Notes: generated from the sequence alone by a model not told the origin. A DNA stretch of 64,000 nucleotides from Shewanella aquimarina (GCF_023349185.1 NZ_JAKIKY010000006.1:206768-270767); one strand, 5' to 3'; positions 46,659 through 55,667 are shown, numbered from the stretch's first letter. Made by a program: numbers and translations.

Positions 46659-48254
46659 TTGATCACGACAGCTAACATCACCATGCAGTTTGGCTCTAAG
46701 CCGCTGTTTGAAAACATCTCAGTAAAATTTGGCGGCGGTAACCGCTACGGCCTCATCGGTGCCAACGGTTGTGGTAAATCAACCTTCATGAAGATCCTTG
46801 GCGGTGAACTCGAGCCAACATCGGGCAACGTCTCTCTGGATGTGAACGAGCGCCTGGGTAAGCTGAGTCAGAACCAGTTTGGTTACGAAGAGTTTAACGT
46901 GGTCGATACCGTGATCATGGGTCATACCGAGCTGTGGAAGGTGAAGCAAGAGCGTGACCGCATCTATTCGCTACCTGAGATGAGCGAAGAAGATGGTATC
47001 AAGGTGGCCGAGCTTGAGATGGAGTTCGCTGAGATGGACGGTTACACCGCCGAAAGCCGCGCCGGTGAACTGCTGTTGGGTGTGGGTATTCCACTGGAGC
47101 AACACTTCGGCCTGATGAGCGAAATTGCCCCAGGTTTCAAGCTGCGTGTGCTGCTGGCTCAGGCGCTGTTTAGCGATCCCGATGTGCTGCTGCTCGACGA
47201 ACCGACCAACAACCTGGATATCGACACCATCCGCTGGCTGCAAGAGATGCTTAACCAGCGTAACAGCACAATGATCATCATCTCGCACGACAGATACTTC
47301 CTCAACTCTGTGTGTACCCATATGGCGGATCTCGACTATGGTGAGCTGCGCATCTATCCGGGTAACTATGATGAATATATGACGGCGGCGACCCAGGCTC
47401 GCGAGCGTCTGTTGTCTGACAACGCCAAGAAAAAGGCGCAGATCGCCGAGCTACAGGGCTTCGTGGCGCGCTTCTCAGCCAACGCCTCTAAGGCGAAACA
47501 GGCGACCTCTCGTGCCAAGCAGATCGAGAAGATCAAGCTTGATGAGGTTAAGGCCTCTAGCCGTGTTAACCCCTTCATTCGTTTCGAGCAAGAGAAGAAA
47601 CTCTTCCGTAACGCCTTGGTGGTTGAGGATCTCTCTAAGGGATATGACGAAGGCCCGCTGTTTAAAGATTTTAACCTGATCGCCGAAGTGGGTGAGCGTA
47701 TCGCCGTGCTGGGTGAAAACGGTGTGGGTAAGACCACCATGCTGCGTACCCTGATCCACGACATCCCTCAGGACACAGGTACCATTCAATGGTCTGAAAA
47801 CTCATCCATTGGTTACTATGCTCAGGATCACGAAGCCGATTTCGAAAACGACATGACACTGTTTGAGTGGATGAGTCAGTGGCGTAAACCTGAAGATGAC
47901 GACCAGAGTGTGCGTGGCTACCTCGGTCGTATGCTGTTTAGCGCCGACGACATCAAGAAGTCGGTACGCGTGCTCTCGGGTGGTGAGAAGGGCCGTATGC
48001 TGTTTGGTAAGCTTATCATGCAAAAGCCGAACATTCTGGTGATGGACGAGCCAACCAACCACTTGGATATGGAGTCGATCGAGTCGCTCAACAACGCACT
48101 CGAGATGTACCAGGGCACGCTGATCTTTGTCAGCCATGACCGCGCCTTCGTGTCATCACTGGCGACTCGTATCATAGAGATCACCCCGCAGGGCGTGAAC
48201 GACTTCAAGGGAAGCTATGATGAGTTCCTGCGCAGCAAGGGCGTCGAAGAGTAA
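46659..48254 (+). CDS. ybiT: ABC-F family ATPase YbiT-like
   Basis: A 531-residue soluble protein with two ABC ATPase domains in tandem and no membrane part. Walker A motifs are GANGCGKST and GENGVGKTT. Walker B motifs are [12 protein letters not shown] and [12 protein letters not shown]. The first signature is degenerate ([10 protein letters not shown]), the second intact (LSGGEKGR). An interdomain linker rich in Lys/Ala ([16 protein letters not shown]) fits ABC-F proteins acting on ribosomes. The start is TTG at 46659, which aligns with the E. coli YbiT start; a later ATG (MQFGSK) would cut the first strand. The stop codon lies inside the terminal repeat of the element at 48252. Confidence 0.9.
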   Translation: MITTANITMQFGSKPLFENISVKFGGGNRYGLIGANGCGKSTFMKILGGELEPTSGNVSLDVNERLGKLSQNQFGYEEFNVVDTVIMGHTELWKVKQERDRIYSLPEMSEEDGIKVAELEMEFAEMDGYTAESRAGELLLGVGIPLEQHFGLMSEIAPGFKLRVLLAQALFSDPDVLLLDEPTNNLDIDTIRWLQEMLNQRNSTMIIISHDRYFLNSVCTHMADLDYGELRIYPGNYDEYMTAATQARERLLSDNAKKKAQIAELQGFVARFSANASKAKQATSRAKQIEKIKLDEVKASSRVNPFIRFEQEKKLFRNALVVEDLSKGYDEGPLFKDFNLIAEVGERIAVLGENGVGKTTMLRTLIHDIPQDTGTIQWSENSSIGYYAQDHEADFENDMTLFEWMSQWRKPEDDDQSVRGYLGRMLFSADDIKKSVRVLSGGEKGRMLFGKLIMQKPNILVMDEPTNHLDMESIESLNNALEMYQGTLIFVSHDRAFVSSLATRIIEITPQGVNDFKGSYDEFLRSKGVEE

Positions 48255-48418
48255 TACCAATCACAGTAAATATGTGATCAGAAATAGCGCAGGAAAAACG
48301 CTTGAGAACAAAGCAGGATTTTTAGATAAGTAGTTATTCTACAATTAAAAATACTAATACAGTTATCGAGCGTTTTAACAAGCTAGAATGATTAATTATT
48401 TATTACGATTGGTATAAT
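48252..48418. repeat. Hairpin-forming repeat element with terminal inverted repeats
   Basis: About 165 bp with ends ATACCAATC (48254-48262) and GATTGGTAT (48407-48415), exact inverted repeats. Inside, AAAACGCTTGA is matched by TCGAGCGTTTT, and ATTTTTA by TAAAAAT, so one strand can fold into a long cruciform. No ORF. It begins at the TAA stop of ybiT, so it would be transcribed as its 3' end. It is the sort of dispersed element found in many copies in Shewanella and Vibrio genomes; copy number is not testable here. Confidence 0.6.
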
Positions 48419-48442
48419 AACGCCGGTTAGATGTTTCTAAAT

Positions 48443-48473
48443 AAAAAGCCCGAGTCATAGCTCGGGCTTTTTT
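48443..48473. terminator. Bidirectional terminator between ybiT and the aminopeptidase gene
   Basis: Perfect 12-bp stem AAAAAGCCCGAG / CTCGGGCTTTTT with a 6-base loop. T-runs follow in both directions. Confidence 0.92.
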
Positions 48474-48524
48474 GATCTCACTCTCAGTGACTGGATAGTG
48501 ACTAGGGCGCGACTAGAGCGGGCG

Positions 48525-49886
48525 TTACTTACCGAAGCGCTCTGCCAGGTAGCCGAACACGGCGCGGATGCCGAATGCCTCACCGCCGATGGGGCGACCC
48601 GGTAGCTTGCGGGTGTTCCAGGCCATGACGTCGAAATGGGTCCAGCTGATCTCCTCATCGACGAAGGCTTCCAGATAAAGCGCCGCCGTGATCGCACCGC
48701 CAAAAGGCACCTTGCCGCAGTTGGCCAGATCGGCGATATCGCTGCCGGTCAACTCGAAGTAAGGCTTGTGCAGCGGCATGCGCCATACAGGATCTTCAAC
48801 GTTCAGGCCCGAGGCAGTGATGCCTGCAGCGACTTCATCGTCATTACTGAAGAAGCCAGGCAGCTCAGTGCCTAGGGCGATACGCATGGCACCTGTCAGG
48901 GTGGCAAAATCGATCAGCAGCTCAGGCTTGTCGCTGTTGGCCTCGGCCAGGGCATCACACAGCACCAGACGGCCTTCGGCGTCCGTGTTGTCTATCTCAA
49001 CCGTGAGGCCCTTGCGGGTGGTGATCACATCGCCAGGACGGAAGGCGTTCGCCGAGACGGCATTTTCTACCGCAGGCACCAATACGCGCAGGCGCACCGG
49101 CAGCTTGGCGGCCATGATCTGATGGGCCAGACCGATAACATGTGCGGCGCCGCCCATATCTTTCTTCATCAGGCGCATGCCGGCACCTGGTTTAAGGTCC
49201 AGGCCGCCGGAGTCGAAACAGACGCCTTTACCGACCAGAGTCACCTTAGGGGCATCTTCATCACCCCAAGTGAGGTCTATGAGGCGCGGCGCGTTATGGC
49301 TGGCGCGGCCAACCATGTGGATAGTGGGGTAGTTGTGGGTCAGCAGGTCGTCGCCGACGATTTGGGTGACCTTGGCGCCAAACTCGGCCGCTAGTGACTC
49401 CATGGTTTCGCCCAGGTGCTGGGGCATCATGTCGGCGGCTGGGGTGTTGACCAGATCGCGCACGATAGCGACCGAGCGCACCATCTTAAGTGTCTGCTCA
49501 ACCAGTTCGGCATCGCGCAGCACCAGTTGAGGGTAAACCTTTTCGTTAGCCTTGTAGCGATCGAACTTGTAGGCGCCCATGGCCCAGCTAAAGGCCGCCA
49601 GCTTACAGGTCTGGCCGTCGCTGTCGAGCAGGTACTGGCCCGCTGGTAGCTCGTTGACCAGATCGCCGCACATCCAGTGGGAGTCTTTGTTCTCGGTGAC
49701 AAATAGCACCTGACTGAGGGCGCCGTCATTGCCTGGGATCAGGCTCAGGCCTTTGCCTTGATATTGGGTGCTTGAAAGCCAGTTTTGTACCGGTTTTTCC
49801 TGGCTGTTTAGCCAGTCGTTGTAGTCACTTGCCGCCAGCAGCGTCAGTGGGATCCCTTCGGAACCAGAGAGGAGTAATTGAGTCAT
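48525..49886 (-). CDS. M17 leucyl aminopeptidase family protein
   Basis: A 453-residue di-metal aminopeptidase. The C-terminal catalytic domain has VGKGVCFDSGGLDLKPGAGMRLMKKDMGGAA, with the metal ligands Lys and Asp, and NTDAEGRLVLCDAL, the M17 signature with catalytic Arg. The N-terminal domain is shorter than in PepA, as in the PepB-like or single-lobe members. It cuts N-terminal residues from peptides in the cytoplasm. It is preceded by the LETM1-like gene on the same strand with a gap of about 70 bases, and it ends toward the ybiT terminator. Confidence 0.9.
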   Translation of the reverse strand: MTQLLLSGSEGIPLTLLAASDYNDWLNSQEKPVQNWLSSTQYQGKGLSLIPGNDGALSQVLFVTENKDSHWMCGDLVNELPAGQYLLDSDGQTCKLAAFSWAMGAYKFDRYKANEKVYPQLVLRDAELVEQTLKMVRSVAIVRDLVNTPAADMMPQHLGETMESLAAEFGAKVTQIVGDDLLTHNYPTIHMVGRASHNAPRLIDLTWGDEDAPKVTLVGKGVCFDSGGLDLKPGAGMRLMKKDMGGAAHVIGLAHQIMAAKLPVRLRVLVPAVENAVSANAFRPGDVITTRKGLTVEIDNTDAEGRLVLCDALAEANSDKPELLIDFATLTGAMRIALGTELPGFFSNDDEVAAGITASGLNVEDPVWRMPLHKPYFELTGSDIADLANCGKVPFGGAITAALYLEAFVDEEISWTHFDVMAWNTRKLPGRPIGGEAFGIRAVFGYLAERFGK

Positions 49887-49958
49887 TGGGCATCATCTTG
49901 TTGAGGTCAAAATTCAACTTAGACTAGCATGTTAGCCCCTGTCGGTGAAAGCGGCGCC

Positions 49959-50387
49959 TTATTCGTTGCTGACTTTTTCGACAGCCTCCAGGGCACGCTT
50001 GTTGGCCTGGGCTTCGCGGCTCAGCTGGGCCTTGCGCTCGGAGAGATTGTTAAAGGAGCTGGGGAGTACCTCGACGCCGACCAGTTTACCCAGTTTGACG
50101 ACCACGGGGATGGTGATGGGGGCAAAGGGCAGCACGGCAAACACGCCAAGGCCCAGGCCCTTGATGAGGTCTGCCAGTTGCTGGTTGGCCAGTCGCAGCT
50201 CTTCCTTGCTGGCCTGCTTGCGGGTGTAGCGACCATAGGCGACCAGCATATCCTTGGTCTCCTGTTTCTCCTGGGCCAGGGCATCTTTAAGCACCAACAT
50301 GTCACGTTTTAAACGCAGACTGAAGCGGCGGCGACTGATGCGCAGCACCCTGAAGGGGGCCTTGTGTAATTTACGATAAATTTTCAT
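49959..50387 (-). CDS. LETM1-like domain protein, 142 aa
   Basis: A small basic protein. The start is rich in Arg/Lys (RKLHKAPFRVLRISRRRFSLRLKRD). A central hydrophobic segment GLGVFAVLPFAPITIPVVVKLGKLVGVEVLPSSFN matches the LETM1 ribosome-binding-like signature seen in small bacterial relatives. The C-terminal end is a helical coiled segment. It may associate with membrane and ribosome; no function is established for the bacterial forms. It lies between the TetR gene and the aminopeptidase on the same strand. Confidence 0.65.
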   Translation of the reverse strand: MKIYRKLHKAPFRVLRISRRRFSLRLKRDMLVLKDALAQEKQETKDMLVAYGRYTRKQASKEELRLANQQLADLIKGLGLGVFAVLPFAPITIPVVVKLGKLVGVEVLPSSFNNLSERKAQLSREAQANKRALEAVEKVSNE

Positions 50388-50446
50388 GGCGCGATTGTCT
50401 CACAAGCCCAGCTTAAGACCTATCTTTTCCTGACGCACTTTTATGC

Positions 50447-51004
50447 CTAAATAAGGGAGGGGGCCAGTCGTTTCAAGAGGGCCTGGCTGCGAAGGGCGGC
50501 GGCCTTGTCCTGGCTCACCATGGCAGAGACGATGGCGCCTTCTTTCATCAGGCAGATCAGATCCACCAGGGACTCATTTGGCTGGCTAAGACGCTGCTCA
50601 ATCAACTCTCTGACGGCCTGTTTGTGAAACTTGGCGAAGCGTGATACCTGGCAGCGACAGTCGCCACATTCGATGGCAGAGTTGATAAACAGGCAGCCGT
50701 GAAACTGGCTCAGTTGCGGCACGCGGTCGTTGAACCAGTCATCCAGTGCGCTAAACAGCGCGTCGATCAGGCTAAGATCGTCCTGCGCCTGCGCCAATCG
50801 CTCCTCCAGCCAGTGGATGAAGATCTGGTGGCGTGTCTCCAGTACCGCCACGATCAAGGCTTCTTTACTGCTGAAGTGATGGTACAGGGTCTTCTTGGCG
50901 ACCCCGGATACCTTAAGCACCTCGTTGATCCCCACCAGATTGATGCCCCGCTCGGTAAAGAGGCTGAGGGCGGTGTCGATTAGCAGTTGTCTCTTATCTG
51001 TCAT
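50447..51004 (-). CDS. TetR family transcriptional regulator
   Basis: A 185-residue repressor. The N-terminal helix-turn-helix is ALSLFTERGINLVGINEVLKVSGVAKKTLYHHFSSKEALI. The C-terminal ligand-binding part contains several Cys (INSAIECGDCRC), which may sense redox state or metals; that is inference. It is divergent from the HPP gene, with two matching 18-bp palindromes in the shared region, so it probably represses itself and the HPP gene. Confidence 0.92.
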   Translation of the reverse strand: MTDKRQLLIDTALSLFTERGINLVGINEVLKVSGVAKKTLYHHFSSKEALIVAVLETRHQIFIHWLEERLAQAQDDLSLIDALFSALDDWFNDRVPQLSQFHGCLFINSAIECGDCRCQVSRFAKFHKQAVRELIEQRLSQPNESLVDLICLMKEGAIVSAMVSQDKAAALRSQALLKRLAPSLI

Positions 51005-51026
51005 TTTTTCCTCGCTTTTTTATATC

Positions 51027-51079
51027 TTGACATTGGTAGACCAAGTTGTCTACTCTTGCGGGTAGACAGACTTGTCTAC
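51027..51079 (+). promoter_or_regulatory. Two TetR operators over the HPP gene promoter
   Basis: GTAGACCAAGTTGTCTAC (51036-51053) and GTAGACAGACTTGTCTAC (51062-51079) are two near-identical palindromes with outer arms GTAGAC/GTCTAC. Their centres are 26 bp apart. TTGACA (51027-51032) and TCTACT (51049-51054) form a promoter covered by the first operator. The pair stands between the TetR gene and its divergent neighbour. Confidence 0.75.
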
Positions 51080-51101
51080 ATAAGGGAGTAAAGAGATCAA
51101 G

Positions 51102-51572
51102 ATGAATAAACTGGCATTTGCGTTAATCTCCGGCCTGGGCGCCGCCTTAGCCATAGGGCTATTATCCTTCGCGGAAACCTTGCAGTCGGAGGTTGTGTTG
51201 CTCATGGTGCCCTTTGGCGCCACCGCGGTATTGGTGTTTGGGGTGCCGGACAGCCCCCTGGCTCAGCCGAAGAATGTGATTTTCGGTCACCTGTTGACCT
51301 GCGCCATCGGCCTCTACTTTGTCCATTTCGTCGGCGTGACCCCGCTGACCCTGGCGCTGGCGGCAGGGCTCGCGGTCAGTGGCATGCTGCTGACCAAGAC
51401 GACTCATCCACCGGCAGGTGCCACGCCGCTGCTAGTGATGTTAACGGGTCAGGACTGGGATTTTCTGATCTCGCCCGTATTATCCGGCGCCTTGATTATC
51501 GTGGCAGTGGGTAAGCTTATCGCCCTGATGCACAAGCGTCTCGAGCGGCAACAGCGTGCGGCACTGGACTAG
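51102..51572 (+). CDS. HPP family integral membrane protein
   Basis: A 156-residue protein with four hydrophobic segments and the family motif THPPAGATPL at about residue 106. HPP proteins are small four-helix membrane proteins; some plant and cyanobacterial members move nitrite. The substrate here is not known. It starts 22 bases after the second TetR operator, so it is probably induced by the ligand of that regulator. It is monocistronic as far as seen. Confidence 0.88.
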   Translation: MNKLAFALISGLGAALAIGLLSFAETLQSEVVLLMVPFGATAVLVFGVPDSPLAQPKNVIFGHLLTCAIGLYFVHFVGVTPLTLALAAGLAVSGMLLTKTTHPPAGATPLLVMLTGQDWDFLISPVLSGALIIVAVGKLIALMHKRLERQQRAALD

Positions 51573-51768
51573 TTTTTTCCTACGAATCCTACTTGTTACA
51601 ACTTTTGTGCGTAATTTCAGTAGGCTAGATTGGTATAGACTATACTTTTCATTCGTGAGCAGTGAGTGGTTCGGGCCTGACGTCGAGCTTGGGTGGGGCT
51701 GAGTGTACCCAGGCTCGTTAGGGATGAGCGTGTCAGCGCGGGTTGCTTGGCAAAAGGATGAAGAGTGA

Positions 51769-53259
51769 ATGCGTCACCCATTTAAGCCGTTCAAAATCTT
51801 TAGTCTGGCCATCTTGTATGTCGTCTTTCTTGTGGCGGCCTTCTATATTCTGATGGCCAGCATCAATCAGTCTCAGCAGGATTGGAAACGCCATACCTAT
51901 GAGGCCCTGGAAAAGACCGCCTATTTCAATGACGCCATGGTGGTCTTGGGTTATGGCGGCTTTATTCATGACTTTAAGAATGCGGTGATTCGCCGGGACT
52001 TAAGTTACCTGAGAAGGGCCGAAACCGAGATTGAAGTTGGGTTAGACTCGCTGCAAAAGTACCTGCAACACTCGCCTGAGCATGAGGCCGAGGTAAGAGC
52101 CATACAGTCTGTGGTGAGCCAGTACCGTAACAACCTGCCGCGTCTGAGGCATATGCTGGAGGAAAAGCAGTCTGCGGAGGCGATCGACGCCGTGGTCAGG
52201 GTCGACGATGCCCCGGCAATAGCGGCGATAGAGACCATACTTGCCAGCCATGCCCAGCGCCCGAATCAGCTTTTTGCCCATGCCGACAGCGCCCACCAGA
52301 GGGTGAATCAGATGCTGCTGGTGATCCTCTGCGCCTTAGTGTTGGTGAGCATCCTGGTGTTTAGTTTTATTCGTTATGTCAACAAACGACTGGCGATCAA
52401 GCTTAAGGATCTCGAGGTGATCTTTAGCTGCGCGCCTAACGCCATCTTTTCGGTCGATGAGCACGGCACCATCATCTCCGCCAATCGCGAGACCATGCGC
52501 CTATTTGGCTTCTCTAAGCGGGCGCTGAACAGAATTAATGTGGACGATCTGGTGCCCAGCGGCACTAAGGAGAAGCATAAGAAGCTGCGCCTGGAGTTTC
52601 AAAAGTCCGACAGGGTACAGCCCATGTCTCAGCGCAACACCATCTTCTACGGCAAGAAGCTCAATGGCGACGTGTTTCCCGCCAGCATCTCCATCGCCAC
52701 CTATGGGGTGGGGGATGAGAAGCACAGCATTGTAGTGATCAAAGATCTCAGCGACGAGATGCAATATAAGTCCCAGGCCAATACCGACCCCCTCACTAAG
52801 GTCGCCAATCGGCGTGCCATCAACCGCCAGCTGTCGGCGGCCGTCAGTCGCAGCAATCGTCAGCAGACCCCGCTCGCCGTGTGTATCTTCGATATCGATC
52901 ACTTCAAATCGGTCAATGATAAACATGGTCACCTGGTGGGTGACGATGTGTTGCAGCGAGTGGCCAAGATCTTCAGCGATGCCGTGCGTAAGACGGACTT
53001 TGTCGGCCGCTGGGGGGGCGAGGAGTTTGTGATCATCCTGGAAGACACAGACAGAGACGGCGCCTTGCACTTTGCCGATAAGCTCAGAGAAGAGGTGAAG
53101 CGCCGCAGCCTAGAGAGCGACTTCCCCGTCGCCATTACCTTAAGCGCCGGAGTGTCTGTCTATTGCCGCGACGATAACAAGGAGTGCCTGTTCAATCACG
53201 CCGATCAGGCACTCTACCGCGCCAAGGAGAGTGGCCGCGATTGTGTGGTCGTGATTTAA
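51769..53259 (+). CDS. Membrane diguanylate cyclase with PAS domain
   Basis: A 496-residue cyclic-di-GMP synthase. TM1 is at about residues 10-30. A helical extracytoplasmic sensor contains GYGGFIHDFKNAVIR (about 32-180). TM2 is at about 184-206. A PAS domain (about 215-325, LEVIFSCAPNAIFSVDEHGTI) and a GGDEF domain (about 335-496) follow. The catalytic signature is GGEEF at 416-420, and an inhibitory site RKTD lies five residues before it (407-410), so the enzyme should be active and feedback-controlled. It is monocistronic. Its product could act on the riboswitch at 1160, although no direct link is shown. Confidence 0.93.
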   Translation: MRHPFKPFKIFSLAILYVVFLVAAFYILMASINQSQQDWKRHTYEALEKTAYFNDAMVVLGYGGFIHDFKNAVIRRDLSYLRRAETEIEVGLDSLQKYLQHSPEHEAEVRAIQSVVSQYRNNLPRLRHMLEEKQSAEAIDAVVRVDDAPAIAAIETILASHAQRPNQLFAHADSAHQRVNQMLLVILCALVLVSILVFSFIRYVNKRLAIKLKDLEVIFSCAPNAIFSVDEHGTIISANRETMRLFGFSKRALNRINVDDLVPSGTKEKHKKLRLEFQKSDRVQPMSQRNTIFYGKKLNGDVFPASISIATYGVGDEKHSIVVIKDLSDEMQYKSQANTDPLTKVANRRAINRQLSAAVSRSNRQQTPLAVCIFDIDHFKSVNDKHGHLVGDDVLQRVAKIFSDAVRKTDFVGRWGGEEFVIILEDTDRDGALHFADKLREEVKRRSLESDFPVAITLSAGVSVYCRDDNKECLFNHADQALYRAKESGRDCVVVI

Positions 53260-53268
53260 AACGACCAC
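53245..53268 (+). terminator. Possible hairpin at the end of the diguanylate cyclase gene
   Basis: GTGGTCGT / ACGACCAC 8-bp stem overlapping the stop codon. No T-run follows, so it may be a transcript-stabilising hairpin rather than a terminator. Confidence 0.35.
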
Positions 53269-53282
53269 TAAGAGCAAGGTGT

Positions 53283-54095
53283 CTACCCGGCGCGCAGTGC
53301 TAGCAGCGCCGGGATATCCAGCGGCTCCTGGTAGCGACAGAATTGGGCTTGCTTGGTTTCCAGGGTGTAGATAGACATGCGATCGGCCAGCTCATTCCCC
53401 TCGATCCCCACATGGGCCGCCACATGACTGAGTTTCAGCTTCGCCTTTAAGCTATCGTAAAGTGCGTGGGCCTCCTGGATCACGCTTAAGTTGGCGATCT
53501 CCCCCGTCTTACGACGCCAGCCATTGGCCTTCCAGCCATAGGCCCACACTGAGATACACTTGATGGCATATTGGGAGTCGCTGTGAATATGAACGCTCTG
53601 TCCCTGCTGCAGATAATGCTTGGCCATCAACAGCGCCTGATGCAGGGCGTTGAGTTCGGCGGTGTTGTTGGTGCCCATGGGGTGATAGAGTCCATACCAG
53701 AGTTCGGCCAACTCGCCTTGGCGATAGAGTGCCAGACCAGAACCGGCCTCACCGGGATTGGGCTCACAGCCGCCGTCGGTATAGATATCGATATCGCTGT
53801 CGGGATGCTCGCTCGTGCTTTGCTGACTGCTCGCGCCCGATTTTGGCTTACTTGCTGTTGTATTGGCTGTTGTATTGGCTGTTGAATTGGCTGTTGAGCT
53901 GGCCTTGTAGGAGGCAGATCTTGCACTGCCGGCCTTACTCTGTCCGCCCTTAAAGGCGGCCTCGGCCTCGGCCTGTGTCTTAAAGGATTTGTAGCGCGCG
54001 CCCGCAAAGCCGTCGACCAAGGCCTTGGTCTGGGGCCAACTGGTGAATATGCCTGTCTCGCGTCCCGCCCACACCACATAATATTTGCTTGCCAT
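53283..54095 (-). CDS. Ribonuclease HI with N-terminal viroplasmin domain
   Basis: A 270-residue protein that cuts RNA in RNA-DNA hybrids. Residues 1-45 form a viroplasmin/hybrid-binding domain (KYYVVWAGRETGIFTSW, FKTQAEAEAAF), as in eukaryotic RNase H1. A low-complexity linker follows, encoded in part by four 12-base units (53854-53901). The RNase HI domain (about 115-265) holds the catalytic set Asp in IYTDGGCEPN, Glu in ELNALHQA, Asp in HSDSQYAI and Asp in GNELADRM. I use the ATG at 54095; an upstream ATG would add 41 unlikely residues that overlap the next gene. It follows the DUF1415 gene by 19 bases. Confidence 0.9.
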   Translation of the reverse strand: MASKYYVVWAGRETGIFTSWPQTKALVDGFAGARYKSFKTQAEAEAAFKGGQSKAGSARSASYKASSTANSTANTTANTTASKPKSGASSQQSTSEHPDSDIDIYTDGGCEPNPGEAGSGLALYRQGELAELWYGLYHPMGTNNTAELNALHQALLMAKHYLQQGQSVHIHSDSQYAIKCISVWAYGWKANGWRRKTGEIANLSVIQEAHALYDSLKAKLKLSHVAAHVGIEGNELADRMSIYTLETKQAQFCRYQEPLDIPALLALRAG

Positions 54096-54114
54096 CGGAT
54101 GCTCTTCCCTTGAA

Positions 54115-54690
54115 TTAATCGGCCTGTTTACAGCTTTGCAGCAGCTTGACGAAGAAGGCCTCGCCCTTACGTTCGGCGAAGGCGATGTTGCGCTCGGGGA
54201 TCGACTCGGGGTCGTCATAGTCGGCTAGCGCACGCTCCATACTGGCCTCACGTATGATATGCAAGGTGGGATAGGGCGCGCGGTTGGTGTAGTTGGCGGC
54301 GCTGGATGACTCTTCGCCCTCGAAGCAGTAGTCGGGGTGGAAGCTGGCCAGCTGGAATACCCCCTCGAATCCCTGATCGATCAGCAGGGCATCGGCGATA
54401 TCTACGAGATCCAGATACTGATAAAACCCCTCGAAGCCACGCGGCAGAATAAACAGTGTGGTTTCGGTTTGCGGATGCTCCTCGAGGTAGTGGCATTCGT
54501 CGACCAGCTCGTTTAACACGGCCTCCAGCTGATGCTGCTCGGCCACCTTGTAGCGTATGCTGTTGCGCTCCACTTCTCGGCGGGCGAAGGGGCAAATATT
54601 GTATTTCATGATCACCTTCTCGACCCAATTCTGGGTGGCTAAGGCGACGCCTCTATCTTCGGCGTTGTGATTGCACTCTGTCGCTGCCAC
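54115..54690 (-). CDS. DUF1415 family protein
   Basis: A 191-residue conserved protein with DUF1415 hallmarks: NICPFARREV near the start and FHPDYCFEG ... NYTNRAPYPTLHIIRE in the second half. There is no signal peptide, so it is cytoplasmic. The function of the family is not known; invariant Cys/His suggest a metal or catalytic site. GTG start with GGAG at good distance. It sits between LysE and RNase HI genes with short gaps, suggesting one transcript. Confidence 0.85.
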   Translation of the reverse strand: MAATECNHNAEDRGVALATQNWVEKVIMKYNICPFARREVERNSIRYKVAEQHQLEAVLNELVDECHYLEEHPQTETTLFILPRGFEGFYQYLDLVDIADALLIDQGFEGVFQLASFHPDYCFEGEESSSAANYTNRAPYPTLHIIREASMERALADYDDPESIPERNIAFAERKGEAFFVKLLQSCKQAD

Positions 54691-54722
54691 GGCTGCTCCG
54701 TATGATCTGGTTTTTCTGTGTG

Positions 54723-55319
54723 TTATTGAGGAGCGATCATAGGGATGATAGAGGCCACAAGCAAGAGCGCCATGGTGATGTTAAAGGCTTTTTGCTGGCG
54801 TTGATGCTTAAGTAGTCGCTTGAGCGCTACCCCAAACCCTAGCCATACCAAGGCGCAGGGTAGGGCGACACTCAGGAAGACGCTGGCGATGGTGATCACC
54901 TGGGGGGTGAGCGGCTTGTCCATCACCGTATAGGTGGCGATGGCGCCGACGGCCATGATCCAGCCCTTAGGGTTGACCCATTGAAAGGCTGCGGCCTGCA
55001 GAAAAGAGAGCGGTTTTGCCGTCTGTTTCCCCTCCATACGACTGCTGCTGTTGGCGATCAGCCACGCCAGATAAAGCAGATAAGCGATGCCGACATACTT
55101 GATGACCAGGTGCAGCAGGGGATAGGTCTGAAACACGGCGCTCAGCCCCAGACCGATGGCTAGCACCATACAGGGAAAGCCGATGCAGATCCCCGCCAGG
55201 TGGGGCAGGCTCAGGCGGATGCCAAAGTTTACCCCAGAGGTCATCAACATGATGTTGTTGGGGCCTGGGGTGATGCCAGAGGAGAAGGCAAATAGGGCGA
55301 TGGCGAAAACCAGTTCCAT
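54723..55319 (-). CDS. LysE family amino-acid exporter
   Basis: A 198-residue membrane protein with six hydrophobic segments and the start SSGITPGPNNIMLMTSGVNFG, the LysE/RhtB motif (GPxxxxxxxxxxxxG). The family exports lysine, threonine or homoserine lactones; the substrate here is not known. First gene of a probable three-gene transcript with DUF1415 and RNase HI. Confidence 0.9.
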   Translation of the reverse strand: MELVFAIALFAFSSGITPGPNNIMLMTSGVNFGIRLSLPHLAGICIGFPCMVLAIGLGLSAVFQTYPLLHLVIKYVGIAYLLYLAWLIANSSSRMEGKQTAKPLSFLQAAAFQWVNPKGWIMAVGAIATYTVMDKPLTPQVITIASVFLSVALPCALVWLGFGVALKRLLKHQRQQKAFNITMALLLVASIIPMIAPQ

Positions 55320-55667
55320 TAACGGCGTGTCTCTCGGGTGATGAGTCGAATCGCTATGATCTCAGGCAGCGTCTCTGCTGACCAGCAAATTTTTTTCATT
55401 ATCTCAATTTCGTTATAACTCACTGTAAAAATTGATTTTGTCAGATTATCCCCTAGGTAATTTGTACTTTGCTAAAGTAAATCTCCTGCCGAGCACTTGC
55501 AATAATATATTGTATAAAATATAACAGTCTTGCCATAAATTGTTAACTCTAGGTTAACAAGGATGTGCTAATCGCTCGGCAGGACGCCTCGAAGAAGGTG
55601 AGTCGAGTCTCATCAACCTGAGTAATGTCAGGCCTTAATGGGCCTGTCGGTCTGGAGACCACCTACT
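55320..55667 (+). promoter_or_regulatory. Control region of the collagenase gene: promoter, palindromic operator, leader hairpins
   Basis: TTGCAA (55497-55502), 17 bases, TATAAC (55520-55525) form a promoter. Downstream, TTGTTAAC-N5-GTTAACAA (55540-55560) is a perfect inverted repeat around a CTAG centre, placed for repression near the start site. The leader can fold CAGGCC/GGCCTG, and GGTCT-GG-AGACC (55649-55660), which contains the GGAG ribosome binding site. No gene is convincing in this stretch. Confidence 0.5.

Noticed and set aside
51633..51645. GTATAG-A-CTATAC palindrome before the diguanylate cyclase
   Set aside because: Overlaps a possible -10 box (TATACT) but no matching -35 at proper distance was found; too short to call an operator.
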